Assembly: GCA_014529385.2 (NCBI GenBank)
Contig: CM043963.1
Span: 5,489,501-5,553,500, forward strand
DNA length: 64,000 nt
Reading direction: 5' to 3'
From: Adiantum capillus-veneris
Lineage: Eukaryota > Streptophyta > Polypodiopsida > Polypodiales > Pteridaceae
Shown here: positions 21,430-32,770 of the stretch, in pieces
Numbering within the stretch: the stretch's first letter is position 1
Layout of the letters: every line of letters begins with the position of its first letter
Notes under the pieces: model-generated
What the model saw: the letters and a program-made list of their open reading frames with translations, nothing else
Databases searched by the model: none
What the model was told of the DNA's origin: nothing
Translations under genes and position numbers: made by a program

Positions 21430-21735
21430 TTTTGGAATGCAATTATTGCGGGGAAAGGCCAACACTGTTGCGGCTTGCTGGAGAAAATTGAGTTGTTAGG
21501 CAATGCTCGGCCGATGTGTATACTGAATGTGATGCTGTTTTACGAAAGCACAAAAAGTGCTTGAAGAGCTTTGTGTTCAGAATGTGGCCTCTTGGAATGC
21601 ATTGATTGTGAGATTTACACCAAGGTGAGAGATTCCCCGATGACATTGTTGGACGGGGCTGCTGGAGAGAGTTGCAGTGCTTGGCATTGTTTGGCCAATA
21701 TGTATGCCTAATGTGGTGCCCTTATGAATTAAACT
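21430..21735 (+). pseudogene. captured pentatricopeptide-repeat (PPR) gene fragment
   Basis: Three recognisable PPR pieces in different frames: FWNAIIAGKGQ (21431-21463); then NAL-like, DVYTECDAVLR followed after a one-base shift by KAQKVLEELCVQNVASWNAL (about 21505-21610); then HCLANMYA*CGALMN (about 21688-21732). These are the end of one PLS-type repeat, the linker NALxxMYxxCG, and the start of the next. PPR proteins bind organellar RNA, so this is host-derived sequence. It lies just before the 3' LTR, inside LARD-1, with stops and shifts, so is a transduplicated, non-functional scrap. Confidence 0.7.
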
Positions 21736-21815
21736 GGCCGCCCAAAGCCAATAAAAAGCATGGCCACCCACTTGCTAAGGGAAAAGGGGCAACCCTATTT
21801 TTTTAAAGAAGGAAG

Positions 21816-22912
21816 TGTGAACAAAGAGGAGAGGCCATGGCGTGGCAGCGCGCAGAGGGCGTAGGAAGTGAAGGAGGGCTCACACTGTGCTTGACAAGGC
21901 TCAGACACCCGCGTGCATGAAGCGCAAATCCACCTGAAGGCCAGGGTGGTGCACCATTTGGTGCCGGTCTTGGGAAATTTGGCAGTGGTCTGTACAGTCG
22001 ATTGCCACATCACTAGGGAGCCATTCCCATTAGTGAAATCGCTAATGGGATGGCTAATTTTGGGAAAAGAAGGCACGCCCACGTTTTAGAAAAGGAAACG
22101 AGGTAACGAAGAGAAGGAGAACGCGGGAAGAAAGGAGGAGCTTGGAGGGGAGGGTGAAGGCGAAGCTCTCTCTCTTCTCTCTCATCCTCCGTTAGAGGAA
22201 GGCGTGAAGGGAGGAAGGAGTAAAGCTCCCTCTCTCTGGCTCTCATGCTTGGCAAGATAAAGGAGGAAAATCTCTCTCTCTTGGGAAAGAGATTCGAAGG
22301 AAAGCATGCAAAGAGCTAGCTAAGGCAAAGCTTCTCTCTCTCTCTCTCTCTCGGCTCTTGTGAAGCTTGAGAGGGCATAAACAAGCAACCAAGGTCAAAG
22401 CAGTCAAAGGCGAGAAACTTGAGTCGAGGTCAAGGAGGGAAATTTTTTTCTCTCTCTCTCTCCCTAGTTCTTGGTAAGGCATGTAAGCAAGGAAGATGGA
22501 GGTAGAAGCTCGAGAAGAAGCTTGTCAAGGATTAAAGGAAGTAAGGAATTGAAGCCTGTAGGATCCACGGGGCAATCGAAGCAGATAAAGCGACATGAGG
22601 GAATTTCCATCACCATCATCCGTTAGAGATTGAATTAGCATTTTCTTAAGTCCGGTGTCATTAACGGCCCGGTTAATCCTGCAAATGGGAGCTTAAACTA
22701 CTAGTTAGCAGATGATCCAAGTGACGGTGTTGTTAACAACTCGCCTTGGCTAAGAACTAAGTTGTACGCAAAGCATTAATCAATTAATTGATGATTACGG
22801 TGATTGCCAGAGTGAGTTGCATCAATTCTTCTTGTTCTCTCTCTTTCACACCTCTCACAGCCAGAGGCCTGGCGCCTGCCCGGTTCATGTTTTGAACACA
22901 TATCCGCCGACA
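21816..22912 (+). mobile_element. LARD-1 3' LTR (about 1.1 kb; start tentative)
   Basis: The right 680 bases match the 5' LTR. The start is placed at TGTGAACAAAG because a purine tract AAAGAAGGAAG precedes it; a second purine tract (AAGGGAAAAGGGG) at 21776-21789 is an alternative. The end CCGACA is shared with 18101. Confidence 0.5.
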
Positions 22913-23703
22913 TCGGGCCTAGCCAATCACAAGCACAAGGCATTACGAGCAACAAGGGTAGCCTTGGGACAAGTGTCCCCCTTTCCCCTTTGAGAGAGAG
23001 GACTTGATAAATGCAAAAACAATTAATTAAATCTCCTAAATTACCATTGGACCCCTTGGGTGGCCAACCAATAGGCTTCAGGAACACCATCAGGGAAACA
23101 TGAGGAGGAACTTGACAAGTGTCCCTTTTGCTTTCTTTGTACTAGGCATGCCTTGTGTGAGTGTGTGTGTGTGTGTGTTCACTCTCATCCTCCCTCATGT
23201 AGGGCTCGCCCCCTCCTTGTAGGGATTGGCATTGACTTTTACACACCTGAAGCCACTCAACCTTGGGCTTGGTTCCCACCACAAGCTTGACCATTAAGCC
23301 CCTCAATCTTGGGCCGGGTTCCCACCTCAAGTACAACCGTAGCATCTCAAGCATGACAAGCACCTCAAGCATCCCAATCACCACGCACCTCAAGCACTTG
23401 AAGCTTGGGTCGGGTTCCCACCGCAAGGACAATCGTAGCTTACCTAAGGTCAAAGGAATTTTAACACTAACTATTGGAGGTCTTCAATGAAGCTAACCCT
23501 AAGGTCTTTATGCTCCATTGGTTAACGTTGCTCTTTGATAGATCATCTCTCACTTGGGACCCTTTTACCATGGGCCGCATGTTCAGATAGATCTATAAGC
23601 ACATGTCTATATCTTAACCCTTGTTCCCGCCTATTCTCCCACATTAAATGATCAGTTTAATATGATAAAATCATTTGGGTTGGTTAGATGTTAGATTTTA
23701 TGA
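22913..23703 (-). mobile_element. LTR0 fragment (right part)
   Basis: Matches about 2590-3351, including the run AATCATTTGGGT..GTTAGAT..TTAGATTTTATGA. In minus orientation this is the 3' LTR. Its left part is missing beyond the LARD-1 insertion. A GT run lies at 23159-23178. Confidence 0.7.
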
Positions 23704-23940
23704 TAGGGTCTGTCTATTTGAGTGGAGTAAGACACTCTTGTCCATACAATGCTTGAAAAGGAGACATTCCAATTAAGCGTTGGAATAAGTAATTATATGT
23801 AAATTCAACCAAATACAAATATCTAGTCCATCTACTTCGCTCATGCATACCATAAGATCTTAACATGTCTTCAATGATTTGATTTGTCCTTTTTGTATGT
23901 CCATCACATCTTTCATGGCGTGATGCTTGATTATTCTTAA
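23704..23940 (-). pseudogene. Ty3/gypsy integrase fragment (chromovirus-like)
   Basis: The minus strand, read without an initiating Met, gives RCDGHTKRTNQIIEDMLRSY, WTRYLYLVEFTYNYLFQRLI and MSPFQALYGQECLTPLK, then a stop. This is the end of the integrase core, with the catalytic Glu of QIIED, and the classic FEALYGR-like motif. It adjoins the LTR0 copy directly, so the rest of the element is deleted. It supports a gypsy identity for family LTR0. Confidence 0.8.
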
Positions 23941-24190
23941 GGAGCTTAGATGAGCCAGACCCTTATCTCACCACCTATGCCAACTACAAAGGAGTTAAAA
24001 TCATTACTGGATTACTCAAGCTTTGCATTGATGATGATGATTCCCCCTCAGTGAAAAGACCTAACTCTTTAACTACCCCAATAACTCTTTCACATTTTTT
24101 CTAAACCTAGTACTTCTTCTAGCTTTAATAGGTGAAAGTCTTGTAGCCTTACTAGAGGGAGACGAAGAAACACACCCATCAGTCACCTCC

Positions 24191-25407
24191 TATAATGGAA
24201 ATGGCCTATGAACTTTGAGAATAGTGGAATCAAGAGAATTAGAGTGAGAATTTTTGTGAGACTGCTTTGACAACATAGAGGGTGAACTTAATTAGCGATA
24301 GCAACATAGCCATTATACTTAATTAACTTGGCATGAACAATACTTTTGCAAGAGAGAGAGTTAGAGAACTTGACAACAGTTAAGGACCGGATTTTTGTGA
24401 AGCCGGTCCCCCCTCCAATAGGCTTTTGTATTATAGGTTCTCCCATCAAGAGAGACTTGGTACAATACAATCTTTGTGTTCCTTGTGACCTAGGTGATGC
24501 AATGAAGATGGGAAACTTCATGCATCCCAAGCATAACATAATCCTTTGTAAAATTATTATCCATTCCCGACTTCAGACCCAAGGCTTTAAACACCTTCAA
24601 AGGTGGAGAGAGCTAGTGGGGAATGAGGGTAGGGAAGAGGAAGAAGAAGCTTTCATAGGAGAAAGAAATAGTTCCTCCCTTATCGTCACTCTTCTTTCTT
24701 AGCATACATAATAGCATAGTAATGAAGATGGAGAAGATGGAAAGCTTAAGCATTGGAGCATGGCTCTTGGTTGGATTTTCACTCTATAGCCAAGAGTGTT
24801 GGTGTTGACTCTCAACTTCTCAACAAGCTTGGAGAAGGAGATGGACCTCTTGCACTTGCACTTCGCACCATGAGTGTGTGTGTGTTGGCAGGGGGGGGGG
24901 AGTATACCCCGCAAGCTAGCCCCCTCCTTGCTTTGGTTGACCCCATCTCCCCTTCAAGCCTGACCAATCACATGCAGAGTGCATATCAAGCAAGCATGCT
25001 AGCCTCGGGACAAGTGTCCCCCTTTTCCCTTTGAGAGAGAGGACTTGATAAATGCATACACAATTAATTAAATTAGCTATATTATCATTGGATCCCTTGA
25101 GAGGCCAACCTATAGGCGTTAGGCATAGCATGAGGGCAACCTAGCCAGTAGCTTGACATGTGTCCCATTTGCCTCTTTGAGCAAGGGGTGTCCCTTGGGT
25201 GAAGAAGGAGTTAGTCAATGCACCCCCCTACTATTGGGGCTCACCCCGTACTTTGTAGGCTCAAGCTTTCTTTGAAGAAGCTTAGTCAGAAAGCATGACA
25301 AGCACCTGAAGGACCTTAGTCAGCAAACATGACAAGCACCTAAAGAACCTTAGTCAGCAAGCACGACAAGCACCTCAAGCTTGGGTCGGGTTCCCACCTC
25401 AAGCACA
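24191..25407 (-). mobile_element. LTR0 fragment (left part)
   Basis: Begins TATAATGGAAATGGCC (TG start mutated) and follows 1804-3080, ending where LARD-2 begins. With 22913-23703 and the integrase scrap it makes a deleted minus-strand element; the 250 bases at 23941-24190 between them show nothing recognisable. A 34-bp unit starting CTTAGTCAG is present three times at 25281, 25315 and 25349. Confidence 0.7.
25281..25382. repeat. three-copy 34-bp tandem repeat in LTR0
   Basis: Units start CTTAGTCAGAAAGCATGACA, CTTAGTCAGCAAACATGACA and CTTAGTCAGCAAGCACGACA with exact 34-bp spacing. The 1804 copy lacks the array. Confidence 0.8.
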
Positions 25408-25408
25408 T

Positions 25409-26338
25409 TGTTGGACGGATACGCCGCGACGGACGTCAGCACAGTGAGAACTCACCTAACTAGATTTTTCAGCTAAGGACAAAGCTCGACCCGCAGGCGC
25501 GTGGAAGCAAGCATAGGGTGTCAACCTACACTCGACCGACTCCTAACTAATTCCTACAGAGGTCTCTACCGAATGTCTAAGCTACAACCTTCAGAAGTGC
25601 ATAAGAGGAAACTTCCTACAACGCTTTCTAGAGCCAAACACACATCAAACAATCTCGAAATGCCACAGAACTTGAAGGAGACCCTACTAACACCAATAGG
25701 TCACTCTCCCCAAGGTCTATGAACCAAAATCCCAACCCAAAACACCTAGTGTAGAATCATGTAGGATGTCTGGCCGAAATTTGTAGGTCTTCGTTTCCAA
25801 AAACTAAAGTGCCTAATGTGTAGCTCTACTCAATGCGAATGCGTGGATATGCTGTAATGCAAAATCGGACAACGTATGCTCACCGAATCACCAGATGAAG
25901 CTCGTAGATGGAGCTCGCAAAACCGGACCGTACGTGTGCAATGTAGGTACTGGCGCGTAGCTCTCGTCGGGGGCAACACGCTGCACTTCTCCGCACTCGA
26001 TTCCAACCACCGGTGTGCACGTAGCGTCAAGATGAAGCTCTCACTCTCTCTCGTACACAGTATGCTCACTCACAGACTTCAAACTTTTCTAAAAATGACA
26101 AAAGGTCTTTCATTAAGGTCAAAAAGTGGTATAAATACCTTACAATTCTCAAACCCTAATGTTCCATTTGAACCATCTACTCAATCTAAATGTCAAAACT
26201 GGGATACAATCTGGAAACTTCTGTAAGCCCCAATATTTACAAAGGTGAAATGTCGGGTTTTCCCAACAAATGAATAATTACAAAAAATAATAATCTAATG
26301 AGCACTCATTTTCCGTAGGGTGTGTCCAGTTTCTAACA
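25409..26338 (-). mobile_element. LARD-2 3' LTR (930 bp, unpaired)
   Basis: Ends are TGTTGGACGG and TTTCTAACA on the plus strand, giving short inverted termini TGTTRGA. It is followed at once by TTCCCTCCCTCCTTG, which is the perfect purine tract AAGGAGGGAGGGAA on the minus strand. Confidence 0.6.
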
Positions 26339-26380
26339 TTCCCTCCCTCCTTGCTCATGTTGTCCCCGACATGGCTGTTG

Positions 26381-26666
26381 GGTGAAAGCATGTTAACCTG
26401 TCATGCTTTTTCATGTCCCGGACAATGCTAACTAGCACAATTTTGACATATGCTAACTAGTACAATAACTTGAGCTACATCTCCAAGATCTATGACATAT
26501 GATATATGAATAGAAAGAACTTGAAACAAGGAATCCAAATGTACAACCTCCGACAAATTTTGATATTATTTGTAAAAATTTTACCGGACGCCCAACTTTT
26601 TGAAGATGTGCTAACTTGAAACTGTTAACTAGCACAAAAAGCACGACAGGTTAACATGCTTTCACC
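26381..26666. mobile_element. MITE-like insertion with 31-bp terminal inverted repeats
   Basis: The left end GGTGAAAGCATGTTAACCTG, continuing to the T run at 26411, is the reverse complement, with about one difference, of 26636-26666. Sub-terminal words ATGCTAACTAGCACA / ATGCTAACTAGTACA repeat at about 26436 and 26451 and recur inverted near 26625. TTG flanks both sides (26378-26380 and 26667-26669), a possible 3-bp target duplication. 286 bp, no coding capacity. It sits between the LARD-2 PPT and the gene's stop. Confidence 0.7.
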
Positions 26667-26784
26667 TTGTTGAGTTGCTTCTTCATCTTAGGGTTTCTCT
26701 CATCTTGAGCAGTGACTTGTATCTTGCATGTTGAGCCAATAGTGTTGGGCCGAATATGTCATAGGTGATTGTGAAGAAGCCGGT

Positions 26785-29700
26785 TTAGAAAGCTTCTTCA
26801 AAGGCCTGGAGGTGATAGGATGGCAAAAACATGATCCTTTGATACAATGCATGTATCACCTCCTTGGAAGGCTGACCAGACAGATCGTATGCACATCTGT
26901 AAGTATCTTGAAAGAAGAAGATATTGTCTGTCGCCTGGCCCGGTTTGAACGTCTCGAAGAATGCCAAAAGTGTTTTGCAGATCTTTCTCATCATAATGCA
27001 AGATAGGTCAGGCGATCCAATGAACAATTTGATGGTGCCCGTTAGGGTTTTCACCATGTACTGAACACTTATTCTCTCGCTTGCCTTCAAGCCTGGCAGC
27101 TTTGGATAGTTTAGCCAAGTAGGTTGGATTCTTTGCAGTAGCTCCTTGGCCTTCCACGTCCGTATCCTTGGTAGAGGGCAGAAACTTAGGTTATCTCTGA
27201 TGACTTTGGGTGCCTCTACCGAATGGATTAGGTACTGTGGATACTTTGTTAGCCATGTATTTCTCCACGTGGGTTGATGGTCGACTATCAACTTTACCCC
27301 TTCAAGCTTGGAGATGTCTGCTGTGTACAATGGCACTGTTGGCTCTTCTTTGATTCTTTTGTTGATTGTGGTGTCTTCGTACTTTAGCAAAGGATATGGG
27401 AGAGAGGGATGTAGCCATTCACGCCGAAGGTTTCTGGCGTCTATCTTCTGAATAGTCATGGATTTAAAGACCCTCTACTCCCATTCCAAGGCTTCTTTGG
27501 CCGTTTCTCTGATTTCTGCTTCTATGGCCTTTCACAGCTTCTCTTCTTCTTCTTGTGTCAGATCTTGTGGCTCTTGAGAGGGTCCTACAAGGATTTCCTC
27601 TTGCATGGGTGTGTCCACAGGATCTGCCACATTTTCTAAATCTATTCCTTCCATGGCTGTTGGCCCTGTGATTAACTTCTCTTCTACCTACTGGCCTCTA
27701 AGCTCTTCTAATTCCTTTTGGAATGTCTACTTTTCCGCTTCAGCTTACTCTCCCATATTCACAAGGAGGTCGTTCAAATCGGCATTTATCTTCTCCGCCT
27801 CCTCAAGCTTTCTCTTGATGGCTTCTAGCTCATATTGCATTGCCTTGTGCTCTTCTTCCATGCGGGTTTTCATGACCAGTGACCCTTCGGCCATCATCAG
27901 CCTTTGCTTCTTCTCCAAGGTCAACTCCTTCTGGAGCTCTTTCATTTGTTCTTCATAAATCTGACTCTCTGAAGTGGTGTGAGTCGAGATAGTAGCTCTG
28001 ACTCTGGCAGGAGATGCCCGTAGCCGTTGGATGGTTTGATCTTTAGCGTTAAGTTGGTCCTTAAGCTCAATGACCTCACCTTGGCTAGCGTCCTGCTCTA
28101 TTTCTGCCTTCTCTTTGGGATTCCGCATGGTTTCCACTTCCTTGGACTCTTCAGCAAGTTGTAGGGTTAGGTTTTCCCTTTCCCTTTCTGTGTCTGTCAA
28201 CAATGATTTGTTGAGATTTCTGTATTCTTCATCATCTCTTTGCAGTCTTTGAGCTGCTGCCTGATTCTCTCTTTCCATCTCCTGGCATCTTTGCAATGCC
28301 TTTGCCAGACTATCTTGCAGCTCTGCTTCTCTCTCTATATGCCTTTGGCTTTGTTTGTGTAGAGTGTCAACTTTAGACTTGATTTGCACTTCAGTGGCTT
28401 TGAGATTAGCCATTTCACTTTATGTGGCCAATGATTGTGCCTTTAGCCCGGTTAGCTTGGTCATTACCACATCCCAATCATTGGTGGGTGGCTGCAGGTC
28501 CACTGTATCAATGGCCATCTCTTTTAGTTCCACTAATCGCAGGCTCTGCATCTGCTCTTTGGGCCCTGTGCTTGCCAAGTCAAATGCGATTATGGCTGCC
28601 TCTTCTTTTAAATATCCAACAGCTAGTAGATCAAGAAAAGTTTATACCTTGCTTCATTTGGCTCTGGCTGCTCACTTTTGGGCTTAGATTCTTCTGTTTG
28701 CTCTTGTTCTTCGCTCTCTCCTTGCCTTGAATCTTCTTGATCTTCAGGTTTGTCTAGCTTCTCCTTCTGTTGAGTTTGTGGGGGGCTACGAGGAGGTGGT
28801 GATGGCAGTGGGCTGGACTCCAGGCTTGACGGTGGAGTTGCCGGATTTTTCTTGAAATCCCTATCGGCCTTTTTCTTCCTCTCTCTCTCTCTTGGCCTTG
28901 TTGCTCTTCTAGCAGTTGTTGTCGGACTTCCTCCACTTCTGCTTCTGTAAATGGTACATGTGGGATATTTTCTTCCGTGGCATCCAGAATCTCAAAGTTC
29001 TTAATATAATCTTCAAATCTGTCTCTGTGCACCCTTCGGGATGATCCCGACATTGATTCTAGTGACGGCTTCCATAGCTCGCTCAAATCTCCCTTGAGGG
29101 CTCTTTCAGCTCTGAAACTTTACATTAGCCGCTCTAGCCGTGCCGTCTTCTGTGATTTTGTCTCTTTGACCGGCATGTGGACACTCTCTTTCTTTCCTTT
29201 CTTCAACTCCGACTGCTCCTCTTGCACAGTCTCTAACCGTTGTTTCAACCTTGTGGCCACCCTTGGTGCTTTGGGCTGTTTCTCTTCCTTGAGCCTTAGC
29301 CAGTCATTCTGTGATGGAGGGTCAAGCCATCTTCCCTTGGCGTGAAATGCCCCATAAACCACTTTCGTGATTAACTCACTCGGCACAATGTAGGTGGGGT
29401 TCTTGTTGCCCATCTTCACCAGATTGTCATGTATATAAGCTGCATAGTTGATTACCTTCCGCTTGCTCTTTTGCATTGCCCAAGTGAAGGTTGTGGAAAT
29501 TTCTCCAGGAGGCATTCTTTACGTTTGTGGCCGCTTTGTACACATATGAAAGTACTGGTTGTACAACTGACTCATGATTGCCACTTTAGGGTTGGCAATG
29601 TCTTCAAAGGTGTAGTTTCCTTTCTTTTCTGTGTACACCTTTACTTCGTCTCTTCTTTTGGTTACACTATCCCCTTTGTTGGAGAGGTCTAGTGCAGCTA

Positions 29701-30118
29701 CCACTACTTTCTCTGTGATTACAATCTCCGTGTCTGGCTTGCCCTGCAGATCCGTAACTCTGGCCACTCCATCTTCTTTGATTGTAGTCACAAACTCCCA
29801 TACTCTTTTTATGTCAATTTCGGCCGACACAGCTTCAAAATAATTGTGGAGATCTATCTTCTCCAGGTACTCTGCCATCTTGCTTTTGACAAACTCATTG
29901 AGCTCCCGCGGTAGCATGGGTAGCTCTATTACATTTCCTTCGGTGTCTTTGAAATCTCCTTGGTAGATCTTTAGATCATTTGACTCTAGCAAGTCCTCTT
30001 GGATCCACGTGTTGGTTGGCTTTAGAGTTCCTTCTGGGATGACAAAGGGCTCTACTTCTTCCAAATAATCTTTTATGGTCATCCTCTTCTTCTTTGCCGG
30101 TGACTTTGCGGCTGCCAT
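26785..30118 (-). pseudogene. LARD-2 large coiled-coil protein, decayed (about 1,100 codons)
   Basis: A single gene can be followed from the ATG at 30118 through in-frame stops near 29519 and 29120, a phase change between about 28870 and 28760, a one-base shift near 28640, and further stops near 28420, 27745 and 27475. N-terminal 200 residues: TIKDYLEEVEPFVIPEG, DIKRVWEFVTTIKEDG, PDTEIVITEKVVVAALDLS; then MPPGEISTTFTWAMQKSKRK, INYAAYIHDNL, an arrangement that recalls plant retrotransposon-associated gag-like/plant transposon proteins. The middle is acidic (EEQEQTEESKPKSEQ). Then follow about 200 residues of coiled coil (REAELQDSLAKALQRCQEME). The C-terminal domain has KDARN-like RREWLHP, PTWLNYPKLPGLKASERISV and LPSYHLQAFEEAF. 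No polymerase. Function unknown. Confidence 0.55.
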
Positions 30119-30285
30119 AGATCCTATTGCACTCAGTAGTCCGAAGTTAAAGTTTTTCCAATATCAGCTGAGAAACTGAGTTTTAACTATCCAAATGACT
30201 TCAAAATTGAAAATAAAACTTAAAAGGAACTTGCGAAACTGTGCATGTGCTCACAGTACAATTCTGGCAAAAAAAAATTCATTTA
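30119..30285 (-). other. stretch between the palindrome array and the LARD-2 gene
   Basis: 167 bases, AT-rich, with no motif recognised. It would be the proximal 5' leader. Confidence 0.3.
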
Positions 30286-31164
30286 GACATTCTACGTGTA
30301 GGATGTCTTTTCCATCAGATTTTGGTGATACTTGGCAGGCTGGTGGTCCTTGGCCTGTACAACATGGCTATATGATTGGAATTGGGTTTGGGCATCAAAA
30401 AGTGCATTTTTGGCCAGATTCAGGCTTTAGGCTCACAAATTGGGTAGGATGTCCACAACAGGTGACAAATGATATCCAAATGGGTTGAAAATTGATATAT
30501 GGGCACCTTGCACCATGGTAATGGCTCCCATGATGTCATTCTTTGCACAGAAGGTAAAAAATGAGCTTGGGACATCCTACATGTAGGATGTCTTTTTCAT
30601 CAAAATGTCTTGAGATTTGGTGTGTGGGTAGCCCTTGGTATGTGGAACATGGCCATGCTCTTGGGTTTTGGTTTGGACAAGATTTGGTGTTGGTAAAACC
30701 CTGTGTAGTGTTTTTGGGCTCAAAAAGTGTATCTTGGAGGTGTTGGGGGTCAAAAATGATTAGAATGGCTTCAAACTTGATATATGAGCTCTTTGACGAT
30801 GATATGAATAGATCTGGAATGGAAAAACACCCTCTGGAGGCCAAAAATGTCAAATTGACATCCTACGCATAGGATGTCTACTTCATCATTTTTTTCAGGT
30901 GACCACACAGATTGGTTGGCAATGTGCTCATGAATGTATTGTGCAAGTTTCATGTGATTTGGACAAGTTTTGGTAGATCTATGGCCCATTATTGCCTCTA
31001 TGCCCTGACTTTGCGTTTTTTTCATGCATATGAGGTCAATTTTGGTTGAAATGTGATGAAACTTGATGGCTAGCATGTAAAGGCTATTTAGAAAATGTGT
31101 GTGATGAGAGTTGTTAAATTTGGTGCCCAGAAATGGCCTTTAGACATCCTACGTGTAGGATGTC
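30286..31164. repeat. palindrome array 1: four 22-bp palindromes at 285-286 bp spacing
   Basis: Palindromes lie at 30286-30307, 30571-30592, 30857-30878 and 31143-31164 (steps 285, 286, 286). Arms are GACATCCTAC / GTAGGATGTC around a 2-base centre (GT, AT, CGCA-centred with 9-base arms, GT). The first copy has T opposite G, which would still pair in RNA. The intervening ~264 bases are only weakly alike: CATCA just after the palindrome, ACATGGC about 60 bases in, and CTTGATATATG-like words about 200 bases in. So it is an old tandem repeat in which only the palindrome has stayed sharp. Confidence 0.85.
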
Positions 31165-32770
31165 TCCTCATGAAATTTTTATAGAAACTCCTACTGGTGC
31201 CTGTCCTTAGTCCTTAGTCCCCCTAAGTCCCTTTTAAGCTTAATTTCAACAAAAAAGTCAACTGGATAGAAGTAACTCCCTCTGTGGATTTCAGAGCCTC
31301 CGAGCCGTTTTCTGACTTTTGGAGTGCTTTTTGGCGATGAAATTTCTTGATGTTGGTCTCTATAGCTTCCCTATCCCTTGGGGATCCTTGCCGTATGGTT
31401 TTTGTCGACTTTGGATTCACCGGAGCTCCGTTTGGAAATTTGTCGCTCTAGAAGCACCCAAGGTTGCGTTTACATGTCTTCGATGACTTGTGGTGGTCTA
31501 CCACCAAAGGACTTGGTTGTTGATGATCTAGGAAAGCCGCTTGTGAAGTTTGGTGGCAAATGGACATGCGGTTTGGCCGCGAGAACTATTTGACGCTTTG
31601 TGTGTCTGATGCCGTTTCTGAAGTTTAGTGCCACTTCGGGTCATCTTTTGGTCATGTGGGCTACATAGACTTGTCGAGCATGTCGAGATGCTCCTACCCA
31701 TGAATTTTGGTAGCATTTGGGCACCTCTCCGCCGATTTCCCATTTGGTGGCCTCTTGCGGGGATCTAGGGATTAGGGTTTTTCCCAATGGTTTTCTACTA
31801 CCTTTGGACATCCAAGACTGGTCTCCTATGCTAGGGTAAGCTGCCGATGAAGTCTCGTTGCTTTTGGGTTAGCCGTTAGGTGGTCACCTCTACTTGTAGG
31901 TCTCTACTGCCCAATTTCTGTGTGAACCCTACTCTAGTTTTCGCGACAAAACGACAAACATGCACGAAAAGCTCAAGGTGGTGATCCTACCTCTCATGTC
32001 TGAAGCCCGTCGGGTAGTCATGCGCGTCGTAGAAGCTGCTGGAAGTATCGTTCGCTCTAGGTGGCAGGAGCTCTCTCTCAAAGGTCAATAGTGAAAATGA
32101 GCTTACAATGAAGTGAAAAATTCTTATAATGGGGGTCCCCGAACCTCTTTTGATGAAATTTGACATGTGCTCCCAACTTCTTGCGAGATGCGGTTTAGGC
32201 TCAAAAATTTCTTGATTTGGACTCCATTTGCTCAGTTTTCGAGAAATTTGGCATTGTGGTCAAAATCTAGCCAAATCACGCTTTCCGCTTCATTCACATA
32301 ATTGCACCCCCATTGTACCATAGGTTGTCCTATTGTCACTGATCATCCCAATATTTTTTGTTTTTCATTACGATCGTTTTACACCTGCTTTTTGTATTTC
32401 TGAAGTTTTTCTATCGAAAGTTAGCAACATTAAAAGGAAAATAGCAAATCAAACCCAGAAAATCCCCAAAATTCATAATAAATCAAAAACATCACCGAAA
32501 AACATTATATACACTCACATGCAATTTTTATGGCCGAATTTCTCCGTTTTACAAATATTTTGCCAGAAAACTGGCTATTTTTACTTATATACACACACCT
32601 AGGGGCTTGATTTGGCATTTGGCCCCATATACCTGTAGATTCATGCTGTATAAGGGCATATGTACTTGGGTTAGTCTAGAAAATTTCACAATCAAACAAC
32701 AACCCTTAAAGAATAGTAGAAAAACATGCCCTTTTTTGCTCTTTCTGCCATTGGGTCCGCATTTGAGAAT
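31165..32770. other. non-coding stretch between array 1 and gypsy-3
   Basis: 1.6 kb without a supported ORF, paired repeat or RNA gene. It may hold the rest of the LARD-2 leader and, next to the PPT at 32771, the start of the gypsy-3 LTR, but I could not define LTR ends. Confidence 0.35.

Larger units (their letters stand above)
17417..22912 (+). mobile_element. LARD-1: non-autonomous LTR element, plus strand
   Basis: Direct repeats 17418-18101 and about 22230-22912 are the LTRs; both end CCGACA and share a long GC/TC-rich block. A PBS-like TGGTGAACCCGACG follows the left LTR (18106-18119). Inside are a decayed gag-like/acidic frame and a PPR scrap but no polymerase, so it fits the large-retrotransposon-derivative (LARD/TR-GAG) class. 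The left LTR lacks its first 400 bases if the right LTR begins at 21816. It lies between gypsy-1 LTR and LTR0 sequence. Confidence 0.65.
25409..31164 (-). mobile_element. LARD-2: non-autonomous LTR element carrying a large coiled-coil gene (right end not found)
   Basis: The 3' LTR is 25409-26338, the PPT 26339-26353, the gene 30118-26785 and the palindrome array upstream 30286-31164, all consistent with minus-strand order. No second LTR copy (TGTTGGACGG start) was found to the right, so the 5' LTR is missing or beyond recognition, probably lost at the gypsy-3 border. It lies in an LTR0 copy. Confidence 0.5.

Noticed and set aside
25501-26226. Frames inside the LARD-2 3' LTR
   Set aside because: No domain, no second LTR copy to test conservation, and position in an LTR argues against genes.
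30286-31164. CRISPR-like array because of regularly spaced palindromes
   Set aside because: Spacing is 286 bp, spacers are diverged copies of one repeat, and the setting is plant retrotransposon DNA; no cas genes.
31165-32770. Possible LTR of gypsy-3 directly left of its PPT
   Set aside because: No TG start after the purine tract and no second copy in the window; left as unassigned.
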